From contig CAIVZM010000068.1 in assembly GCA_903910385.1 (NCBI GenBank), forward strand, positions 1 to 34,378: a DNA stretch of 34,378 bases, read 5' to 3'. How positions within the stretch are numbered: the stretch's first letter is position 1; the number at the start of each line of letters is the position of its first letter. The notes under the pieces are model-generated. The model did no database searches. It was not told the DNA's origin and worked only from the letters and a program-made list of their open reading frames with translations. Shown here piece after piece: positions 24,195 through 31,127 of this stretch. The position numbers and the translations under genes are program-made. The stretch is from an uncultured Armatimonadota bacterium. GTDB lineage: Bacteria > Armatimonadota > Armatimonadia > Armatimonadales > Armatimonadaceae.

Positions 24195-24471
24195 GTTACG
24201 GACGCCTTTGGAGCGACCAAAACCAGCGACTATGTCGGTTCCTCAACGGACGACCCGTTTGCCGGCTTTGGCGGTTCACTGGGCTATATGCGCGAGTCAG
24301 GACTTGATTTGTACCGGTGCGGTTTGCGCTTCTACGATGTCGCCAACACCCGCTGGTTGACAAGAGACCTTATCAGCTACGGCGGAGGGCAGAACCTCTA
24401 CGGGTATCTGCGGTACGGTCTGGAATTGTCCTTCGAGCCGGAGAGTCACCAGGGCGGCGAGTGGTAATTGT
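24195..24471 (+). pseudogene. Rhs core repeat, copy 4 (headless and tailless fragment)
   Basis: From 24195 the core reads TDAFGATKTSDYVGSSTDDPFAGFGGSLGYMRESGLDLYRCGLRFYDVANTRWLTRD and ends at QNLYGY near 24407. The first third of the other copies is missing. Changes such as LTRDLISYGGG indicate drift. After GYGY-like codons the frame continues into unrelated sequence (LRYGLELSFEPESHQGGEW) and stops near 24471. No toxin tip remains. Confidence 0.8.
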
Positions 24472-24568
24472 GCGGAGCGTTGCGTACCGGGATTTCAGTG
24501 AGTGCGATACCTGCAAGGTTCAGTTCCCTGCCTCTGAGGCGTTTGGCATCTTCGACAGTGATTCTCAT
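24446..24568 (-). CDS. Very short leucine-rich fragment, doubtful gene
   Basis: A 40-codon minus-strand frame reads MRITVEDAKRLRGRELNLAGIALTEIP and then a non-repetitive tail. The ELNLAGIALTEIP segment resembles one leucine-rich repeat, so this may be the N-terminal scrap of a larger protein cut by the Rhs copy-4 junction. It is low in support and could be chance. Confidence 0.25.
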   Translation of the reverse strand: MRITVEDAKRLRGRELNLAGIALTEIPVRNAPHNYHSPPW

Positions 24569-24582
24569 TGCAAAATCCTGTC

Positions 24583-24611
24583 TTGACTGAATCTTATCAG
24601 AAGGCTATAAT
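24583..24611 (+). promoter_or_regulatory. Strong sigma-70-type promoter of livG, leaderless geometry
   Basis: TTGACT (24583-24588), a 17-bp spacer and a perfect TATAAT (24606-24611). The ATG follows only 9 nt later, so transcription should start on or within three bases of the start codon. There is no room for a ribosome-binding site. Confidence 0.75.
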
Positions 24612-24620
24612 TCGTCATTC

Positions 24621-25403
24621 ATGGCAGTACTTGCGCTTAAAGAAGTGACGAAGCGGTTCGGGGGATTGGTCGCCGTCAACGGCGTCAATTTGACACTCGA
24701 AAAAGGCGACCTCGCCGGGTTGATCGGTCCGAATGGTGCAGGCAAAACGACGGTGTTCAACCTGTTGACCGGAGTCTATGCTCCCACATCGGGTTCGATC
24801 CAGTTCAACGGGCAGGAAATCGCCGGTAAAAAACCATACGAGATTGCAAAACTGGGCGTCTGCCGGACTTTTCAAAACATTCGGCTTTTTCCTGATTTGA
24901 CGGTTATGGACAATGTCCGTACCGCGGCGTCCACCCACGAAAAAGTCGGGTTGCTGGGAACGACGTTACGAACGCCCGCCTTTTATTCCGCTGAGGAAGC
25001 TATCGATAAAGAAGCGCAACGGCTTCTGGAATTGCTCGATCTCTGGGATGTTCGGCAGGAAATATCGACCAGCCTTCCCTACGGCGACCAGCGACGTCTG
25101 GAAATCGCCCGCGCCCTGGCGACTCGCCCTCAGGTGTTACTTCTGGACGAACCGGCAGCGGGGATGAACCCGCAGGAATCCGCCGATCTGATGCGATTGA
25201 TTCGCCGATTACGCGATGAATTTGGCCTGACCATCCTGCTGATCGAACATGATATGAGCGTCGTCATGGGCGTTTGCGAACGTATCACGGTGCTGGTCTA
25301 CGGTCAGCCTATCGCCCATGGGACGCCTTCTGAAATCCGCAACAATCCGAAGGTTATCGAAGCCTATCTGGGCGCAGAGACGGAGGCGACGCACACCCCA
25401 TGA
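24621..25403 (+). CDS. livG: Branched-chain amino acid-type ABC transporter ATPase LivG
   Basis: The protein has 260 aa. Walker A is GPNGAGKT (about 36-43), the Q-loop lies in [19 protein letters not shown], the signature is [15 protein letters not shown], Walker B is [13 protein letters not shown] and the switch His is in [10 protein letters not shown]. The long insert between the Q-loop and signature and the C-terminal [10 protein letters not shown]-like end are typical of LivG. It energises uptake of branched-chain amino acids, urea or amides with LivF and the permeases LivH/LivM. Those permeases and the binding protein LivJ are absent here; the Rhs island lies directly upstream. Confidence 0.88.
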   Translation: MAVLALKEVTKRFGGLVAVNGVNLTLEKGDLAGLIGPNGAGKTTVFNLLTGVYAPTSGSIQFNGQEIAGKKPYEIAKLGVCRTFQNIRLFPDLTVMDNVRTAASTHEKVGLLGTTLRTPAFYSAEEAIDKEAQRLLELLDLWDVRQEISTSLPYGDQRRLEIARALATRPQVLLLDEPAAGMNPQESADLMRLIRRLRDEFGLTILLIEHDMSVVMGVCERITVLVYGQPIAHGTPSEIRNNPKVIEAYLGAETEATHTP

Positions 25404-26140
25404 CATCTCCTACTTCAAACGAGTCCTCCCCGATGCTTGCGTTGAATAATCTGGATGTATACTACGGCGCTATCCATGCCCTGCGCGGCGTTTCTGTGAC
25501 CGTCAATCCCGGCGAGGTCGTGACGCTGATCGGAGCCAATGGCGCGGGAAAAAGCACCTTGCTTCGCGCCGCATCCGGCATGATCCGCCCCAAAGCGGGA
25601 ACGGTCCGATTTCTGGGCGAGGATATCACCCGTACCGGAACGGCGGCGATTGTTTCCCGTGGTCTGGTGCATTGCCCGGAAGGTCGGCGCATCTTCGCCA
25701 ATATGTCGGTGCGCGAAAATCTGGAACTGGGAGCTTATCTGCGGCGCGATAAAGAAGGCATTGCCGCCGATATGGAAAACGGTTTGACACTGTTCCCTCG
25801 TTTGCGCGAACGGTTCACGCAGAGCGCCGGAACGCTGTCCGGCGGCGAACAGCAAATGCTCGCCATCGCTCGTGCGCTGATGACCCGTCCGAAGTTGCTG
25901 ATGCTGGATGAGCCTTCGCTGGGGCTGGCGCCTAACCTGGTGCAGGAGATTTTCCGTATCATCACCCTGATCAATCAAAAAGAAGGCGTCGCCGTCCTTC
26001 TGGTGGAACAGAACGCCAATCAGGCGCTCGCGGTCGCCAATCGCGGATATGTACTCGAAACCGGGACAATTATCCTGTCCGGCGACGCTCAGGAACTACG
26101 CGCCAATCCTGAGGTCAAGAAGGCATACCTTGGGGAATGA
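25400..26140 (+). CDS. livF: Branched-chain amino acid-type ABC transporter ATPase LivF
   Basis: The protein has 246 aa. Walker A is GANGAGKS, the segment GLVHCPEGRRIFANMSVRENLELGAY is the LivF hallmark, the signature is LSGGEQQMLAIARALM, Walker B is LLMLDEPSLGLAP and the switch region is LLVEQN. It pairs with LivG as the second cytoplasmic ATPase. The start overlaps the livG stop (ATGA); an internal ATG at 25433 would remove an 11-residue Ser-rich lead. Translational coupling continues into the next gene. Confidence 0.88.
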   Translation: MTSPTSNESSPMLALNNLDVYYGAIHALRGVSVTVNPGEVVTLIGANGAGKSTLLRAASGMIRPKAGTVRFLGEDITRTGTAAIVSRGLVHCPEGRRIFANMSVRENLELGAYLRRDKEGIAADMENGLTLFPRLRERFTQSAGTLSGGEQQMLAIARALMTRPKLLMLDEPSLGLAPNLVQEIFRIITLINQKEGVAVLLVEQNANQALAVANRGYVLETGTIILSGDAQELRANPEVKKAYLGE

Positions 26141-26547
26141 GACTCAACGCCGATAATATCAAGGACTATGCAGATACCGTGGCGCTACAGGCGCGAGGCG
26201 CAGGGCGCATTCTGGATTACTCTCTGGAGTCTCTCGATGTACTTGAGGAATCGATCAGACTCAATGATAATCTCCTGAAGGCGGAGAACTTTCCGGAGAA
26301 ACAGCGAAATCTGCTGGTGTTCTATAACGGCTGTTATCTCGGCGAGACGATGGCGCAAACGCTCAATGGTGTCTGGATGTTTGAGGACAACTGGTACGAA
26401 TCGTCGCTGCTTATCCCCAGACAAACGGACGGCGTTCAGGTTCGTCCGTTCGAAAAGATTTTGCGGCGCCTGACCGAAGGCCCGGAAGGACATGATCTGG
26501 GAACTTACTTTCGCCAATTGAAATCATTGCTGGCGGAACCCGAATAA
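26137..26547 (+). CDS. Conserved-looking hypothetical protein coupled to livF
   Basis: The protein has 136 aa, is soluble, acidic and mainly helical. It has LESLDVLEESIRLND near residue 29 and FYNGCYLGETMAQTLNGVWMFEDNWYES near 62. I do not recognise a named family with confidence. The start overlaps the livF stop by ATGA, so it belongs to the same transcript. Being placed after two transporter ATPases does not by itself imply a transport role. Confidence 0.65.
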   Translation: MRLNADNIKDYADTVALQARGAGRILDYSLESLDVLEESIRLNDNLLKAENFPEKQRNLLVFYNGCYLGETMAQTLNGVWMFEDNWYESSLLIPRQTDGVQVRPFEKILRRLTEGPEGHDLGTYFRQLKSLLAEPE

Positions 26548-26703
26548 ACAAAAGCCTGCAAGCGCCGACTCCCCGGTAAATGGAGGAAGACGACGCAATA
26601 CCCTATTGAAAAGCGGGCGGAAAGACTTTCGTTGAACGATATGACCATTGCTATTTCCGCCAGCCTATCCACGCTTCCCTGTTCACTTTCAGTTATCCGC
26701 CGA

Positions 26704-29457
26704 ATGACGCTACGATTTATCGTTGCGACTATCTTTACCCTTTTCGCATCCGGATTCGCCGCCGCACAAACCGCCGGGACAAGTGAAAAGCCTTACGACT
26801 TTTACAGTCGTGGGCCGTATCGTCCCTCTATTTCACGACCGTCGACGATTCTCGGCTACGAAGCAGGGGAACGCCACACGACGTTTCGGGAACAGGAGCA
26901 GGTCATTCAGAGCTATGTCGCTTCGGCGAGTGAACGGGTACGCCTTTTTGATTATGGCAAGTCAACGGAAAATCGCCCCCTGCGGCTGCTGGCGATCAGC
27001 TCACCGGAAAACCTCCTGAAACTGGAAGAAATACGCTCCCGTATCGCACGACTGGCAGACCCGCGCAAACTCGCTTCCCCTGCCGAAGCCGAAACCATTC
27101 TCAAGAATACGCCCACGCTTATCTGGATCAATCAGTGCATTCATGGCGACGAGACCGCATCCTTCGAATCCGCCATGTGGTTGATCTATAACCTTGTCGC
27201 ATCGGAGAATCCTCAAATCACGGAGGCGCTCAAGAACGCCGTTATCCTCGTGAACCCGGTGTACAACCCGGACGGGCATGAGCGATTCGTCGTCAACTAT
27301 AATTCCGTTGCACTTGGCAGCCCGGACAGTTTCTCCTATGAAAGGCGAACTCCCTGGGCTTCTGTAGGGCGCTACAACCATTACCGTTTCGATATGAACC
27401 GTGACAAACTGTCGCAAAGTCAGCCAGAAACGCGAGCGGAAACCGCGGCGTTGCTCTCGTGGAACCCGCAGGTCTATGTCGATCAGCACGGTCAACCTCC
27501 CGTCTATTTCTTCCCGCCGAACGCCCTGCCGACATTGCGGTTTGTCGACCGTCAGCGAGTCACAAAGTGGACGGAAATCTTTGGCAAAGCGAACGCTACC
27601 GCCTTCGATTCTCAGGGGTGGGCGTATGTCAACCGCGAAACGTACGACTTTTTCTATCCGGGGTATCTGGACAGTTTCTCAACCCTGACCGGAGCCATCG
27701 GGATGACCTACGAAACCGACGGCGGCGGTAATCTGGCGCGTCGTCGCGCCGATGGGACAATCTCCACCCTTCGTGACGCCGTATCGCACCATCTGGAATC
27801 GGCGTTGACGACGATCTTCACGGCGGCGGGACGGCGCGAAGAACTGTTGCGGGACTACCTCGCCTATCACCGTGCGGCGATGGAAGGGAAAGGAGAAAAG
27901 GTTCGCTGCGTCGTCCTTCCGCCTACGGGAGATTCTGGCAGACGCGCCGAACTGGCGTCTCTGCTGACCCGTGTCGGAGTCGAAGTGCGACAGATTAACG
28001 CCCCGTTTGTCAGCGCATCGGCGCAATCTTACCGCGCCATCAACCTCGCAAAACCGACAAGCTCCCGCCGCGAGTTTCCCGCCGGGTCACTGGTTATCGA
28101 TTTAAACCAACCTCGCGGAAACCTGGCTCGCGCATTTCTGGAAACAGACACCAACCTGGAAACAAACTTTCTCAAAGAGCAACTCGCCCGCCGCGAGAGA
28201 AATGAAAAGCGCAACGAAAATGAGCCTCGCGAGAGCTATGAGTTTTATGATCTGACCGGATGGGCTCTTCCCCTGGCGTATGATGTCGAAGGGTATCGCA
28301 CCGGGGACGCTCCCCCGACAACCGGCGTTCTGTTGACGGCGGATGCGGCGGGTAATGTCCGACTGTCCAAACCTAACGTTTCCCTGTTGGGAAAAGCGAG
28401 TGTCGCGTATCTGTTTCGCGGAGATACCGACGGCGCCTTAATTCTCGCTCTGCGACTGTCGCAGGAGAAATACCGAGTTTCGGTCGCAACCAAGCCCATC
28501 AGTTCTGGAGGGAAAGATTGGCCGCGTGGGACGATCATCCTGAGAGTTTCCCGTAACCCGGAAACGCTACACGGACGACTTTCGCAACTGAGCGCCGAAC
28601 TGGATGTGGATGTCTTTTCCCTATCATCGACATTCACTCCGGATGGAACTGTGGGAATCGGTTCGGAGAATGTCACCGCGCTTGCCCGCCCCAAAATAGC
28701 TGTTGCGGCGGGAGACAATGTCTCCCAGACCGGATACGGGGCGGTATGGAATCTGCTGGAAAAGTCAGGCATTCAGTTTACCGCAATTCCCTTGCGGAGT
28801 ATGAATGCCGAGAATCTGGCGCGATTCAATACTGTTATACTGCCCGATGGAGTCGGATATGCCGGAGCTTTCGGTAAATCCGGCATTGCCGACCTCAAGG
28901 CATGGATATCCCATGGGGGAGCGGTTCTCGGTCTGGCGGACGGCGGACGCTGGTTCATGGACAAGGATGTGGAGTTGACGACCGCCCGGCGTGTCGGCGA
29001 AGATGACCCCAAAGGCGAAAAGGACAAAGAACCTAAAAGCGTCGTTCCGGCAAGCGGAAAAAACGCCGCTAAAGCGCCAGCGCCCAAAAAGCCGTTGGAA
29101 CTGCCCGGAGCCATTTTCCGCGCAAAGATCGATCCGACGCACTTTCTGGGATGGGCGTATCCTTCCGGGGAATTGCCGGTTTTTCTCTCAGGCGACGTTT
29201 TTCTCAAACCCTCAACAGGTGGGGCGAACGTCGTCACGTTTGGAAAAGCGCCTCTCGTCCTGACCGGGTTTGTCTGGCCGGACAATACCGAAGCGTTGCT
29301 GGCGGATACCGCATTCATAATCGATGAACCCATCGGTTCAGGACATGCGATACTCTATCTGGACGACCCAACCTTCCGTGCGCTCTGGCCGGGAATGCGG
29401 CGCCTCTTTCTCGCCGGGATGCTGTACGCACCGTCCGGCGGCGCAGGCGTGGAATAA
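26704..29457 (+). CDS. Secreted M14-family zinc metallopeptidase (carboxypeptidase-like), large
   Basis: The protein has 917 aa from the ATG at 26704. Residues 1-22 are a signal peptide (MTLRFIVATIFTLFASGFAAAQ). The M14 domain (about 30-380) has the zinc ligands H147-xx-E150 in HGDET and H262 in DQHG, with FDMNRD for substrate binding and Glu337 in MTYETDGG as catalytic base. The remaining roughly 540 residues are mixed alpha/beta, with a Lys/Pro-rich stretch near 750-775. Such proteins cleave C-terminal residues outside the cytoplasm. Earlier in-frame starts exist at 26641 (ATG) and 26632 (TTG); I chose the one giving a clean signal peptide. It follows the LivGF unit with 156 bp between. Confidence 0.85.
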   Translation: MTLRFIVATIFTLFASGFAAAQTAGTSEKPYDFYSRGPYRPSISRPSTILGYEAGERHTTFREQEQVIQSYVASASERVRLFDYGKSTENRPLRLLAISSPENLLKLEEIRSRIARLADPRKLASPAEAETILKNTPTLIWINQCIHGDETASFESAMWLIYNLVASENPQITEALKNAVILVNPVYNPDGHERFVVNYNSVALGSPDSFSYERRTPWASVGRYNHYRFDMNRDKLSQSQPETRAETAALLSWNPQVYVDQHGQPPVYFFPPNALPTLRFVDRQRVTKWTEIFGKANATAFDSQGWAYVNRETYDFFYPGYLDSFSTLTGAIGMTYETDGGGNLARRRADGTISTLRDAVSHHLESALTTIFTAAGRREELLRDYLAYHRAAMEGKGEKVRCVVLPPTGDSGRRAELASLLTRVGVEVRQINAPFVSASAQSYRAINLAKPTSSRREFPAGSLVIDLNQPRGNLARAFLETDTNLETNFLKEQLARRERNEKRNENEPRESYEFYDLTGWALPLAYDVEGYRTGDAPPTTGVLLTADAAGNVRLSKPNVSLLGKASVAYLFRGDTDGALILALRLSQEKYRVSVATKPISSGGKDWPRGTIILRVSRNPETLHGRLSQLSAELDVDVFSLSSTFTPDGTVGIGSENVTALARPKIAVAAGDNVSQTGYGAVWNLLEKSGIQFTAIPLRSMNAENLARFNTVILPDGVGYAGAFGKSGIADLKAWISHGGAVLGLADGGRWFMDKDVELTTARRVGEDDPKGEKDKEPKSVVPASGKNAAKAPAPKKPLELPGAIFRAKIDPTHFLGWAYPSGELPVFLSGDVFLKPSTGGANVVTFGKAPLVLTGFVWPDNTEALLADTAFIIDEPIGSGHAILYLDDPTFRALWPGMRRLFLAGMLYAPSGGAGVE

Positions 29458-29461
29458 TGCG

Positions 29462-30370
29462 ATGGAATCTAACCACATAGATTCTAAAGGCAGCGATTCC
29501 TTCGTCATACCCTCGGAAGTTCGCGAACTGGCGGAATGCGTACCTTTGTGGCGCAATACCCGTAACGTCCGAATCGAACCGTTAACCGGAACTATCAGCC
29601 TGAACAATTCCCTGTATCGGGTAGTGGCGGATGACTCAGCCTACATACTGCGTTATGCCGCAGACGCCGGACGCTATCTGGGAATCCGGCGACAGGATGA
29701 ATTAGCGATAGCGCAAGCGGCGGCGGAAGCGCAACTTGCGCTGCCGATTCTTTTCAGCGATCCCGCCGGCCATATGGTATTGCCATTTATCGATGGTCGT
29801 CACTGGAAACCGGAGGAGTTTCAGGAACCGCATAATATCGCCCGACTCGGGGAAGCGATCCGACGCCTTCATGCGATCCCGAATATTTCAGGGGTTTGTA
29901 ACGTGTTCCAGCGCATCGAATTTCTCCTGACGAGCGCACGGGAATTGGGAATCAAAACTCCCCCAGAGATTGAGCGTTACCGGGAGAAGTTGACCGGATG
30001 GGAGGCGGAACGGGCGTCTGATCCACGTTTCACGTCTGGCATCAATCATAATGATCTCTGGGGAAATAATTTTCTGGATGACGGCGACAATCTGTATTTG
30101 CTGGATTGGGAGTTTGCCGGAAACGGCGACGGCATTTACGATCTGACGACTATTATCCTGCAAGGGGGGTATTCCGACGACCGGCAGTCCACTTTCCTGA
30201 AAGCCTGCGGCATCGAGGAGAATATCGATGATGTTATAGAGAAAGCCCGGTTCGTCGTTTACTTTTTCGAAGGTGCGTGGGCGCTGGTGTTACAGGGGCT
30301 ACGTCCTGAGGCGGAATTCGATTATGCAAATCATGCCCAGGAAATGTTCGAGCAGTTAGGAAGATGGTAA
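29462..30370 (+). CDS. Choline-kinase/aminoglycoside phosphotransferase-fold protein
   Basis: The protein has 302 aa. The N-lobe shows SLNNSLYRVVADDSAYILRYAA. The catalytic loop is NHNDLWGNNFL with Asp198 and Asn203, followed by the metal-binding LLDWEFAG (Asp215). This set is shared by choline/ethanolamine kinases, thiamine kinase and aminoglycoside phosphotransferases. The HNDLWGNN form and the following GDGIYDLTTII point to the choline/thiamine-kinase side rather than antibiotic resistance. The substrate is unknown. The ATG at 29462 lies 4 nt after the peptidase stop; a longer frame overlaps that gene and is unlikely. Confidence 0.78.
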   Translation: MESNHIDSKGSDSFVIPSEVRELAECVPLWRNTRNVRIEPLTGTISLNNSLYRVVADDSAYILRYAADAGRYLGIRRQDELAIAQAAAEAQLALPILFSDPAGHMVLPFIDGRHWKPEEFQEPHNIARLGEAIRRLHAIPNISGVCNVFQRIEFLLTSARELGIKTPPEIERYREKLTGWEAERASDPRFTSGINHNDLWGNNFLDDGDNLYLLDWEFAGNGDGIYDLTTIILQGGYSDDRQSTFLKACGIEENIDDVIEKARFVVYFFEGAWALVLQGLRPEAEFDYANHAQEMFEQLGRW

Positions 30371-30430
30371 GGGATATTGGCGTTACAATCGTAAAGTCAG
30401 ATCAGGCTTTTTTCTCTTGAAGAAAATAAT

Positions 30431-31093
30431 ATGAAATCACGATTCCTGGTCTGCCTTGATCCCGGTCATGTTTCCGATTACAGTCAGGGGACGCGAGGAA
30501 AGCGGATTTCTGAAGCGGAATTGGCATGGCGATATGCGACTCAACTACATCGCCTGTTAGAACAACGGGATTTCCCGGTGGAGATGACGAAACGCTCTCG
30601 AAACGAGAAGGTTTCTAACCAGCATCGGGCGGAAATCGCCAACAAGGTAGGAGCAAATATCTTCCTGAGACTCCATGCCGATGCCCGACCTGAACCGGGC
30701 TTTGCCGTTTACTATCCCACACGATCAGGTCGTACAAAAGAAGGTGTGATCGGTCCGCCATCGGAAGTTCGGAGCCTCAGTCGTCGCGCCGCCTTTCCGT
30801 TCCATGACGCTATGAATTCTGTTCTGAAGGGCGTTTTTCCTGATTTCGGTCTGTTTGGCGATGAAAAAACGCTGGTAGGTTCACAGCAGGGCGCGTTGAC
30901 CGGTTCGATTTTTGCCAGAGTCCCCGTCTTGCTGATCGAAATGGGCAGTCTTTCAAATGACCGCGACGAAGACTTTTTATTGAGCAAAAAGGGCCAACAG
31001 GCAATGCTTGCGGCTCTGGTTGCGGGAGTTGTCGCTGCGCAACAGACGCTTACGGATGAGCAAGCAAACAAAAAGCCTCCCCAGAACAGTTGA
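30431..31093 (+). CDS. N-acetylmuramoyl-L-alanine amidase (Amidase_3 type), no signal peptide
   Basis: The protein has 220 aa. The zinc site is visible: H13 in LDPGH, E28 or E30 in ISEAELA and H82 in LRLHAD, with the catalytic Glu170 in LLIEMGSLSN. These enzymes cut the bond between MurNAc and L-alanine in peptidoglycan. The catalytic domain starts directly at the N-terminus with no signal sequence or cell-wall-binding domain, so export by a standard route is not visible; an ancestry from phage lysins or a cytoplasmic recycling role is possible. The stop lies in the loop of the terminator shared with prc. Confidence 0.82.
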   Translation: MKSRFLVCLDPGHVSDYSQGTRGKRISEAELAWRYATQLHRLLEQRDFPVEMTKRSRNEKVSNQHRAEIANKVGANIFLRLHADARPEPGFAVYYPTRSGRTKEGVIGPPSEVRSLSRRAAFPFHDAMNSVLKGVFPDFGLFGDEKTLVGSQQGALTGSIFARVPVLLIEMGSLSNDRDEDFLLSKKGQQAMLAALVAGVVAAQQTLTDEQANKKPPQNS

Positions 31094-31114
31094 TTCGCTC
31101 TGGGGAGGCTTTTT
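31070..31114. terminator. Perfect bidirectional Rho-independent terminator
   Basis: AAAAAGCCTCCCCAGA (31070-31085) and TCTGGGGAGGCTTTTT (31099-31114) form a 16-bp perfect stem including A and U tracts for both strands. The 13-nt loop contains the amidase stop codon (31091-31093). It also ends the minus-strand prc gene. Confidence 0.92.
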
Positions 31115-31127
31115 GTTAACGGACAGT

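Noticed and set aside
18515-24407. CRISPR or transposon reading of the repeated segments
   Set aside because: The repeats are hundreds of bases long, code for Rhs core and lack inverted ends or a transposase.
29462-30370. Aminoglycoside resistance gene
   Set aside because: The catalytic loop and metal site fit the choline/thiamine-kinase branch better, and there is no resistance context.
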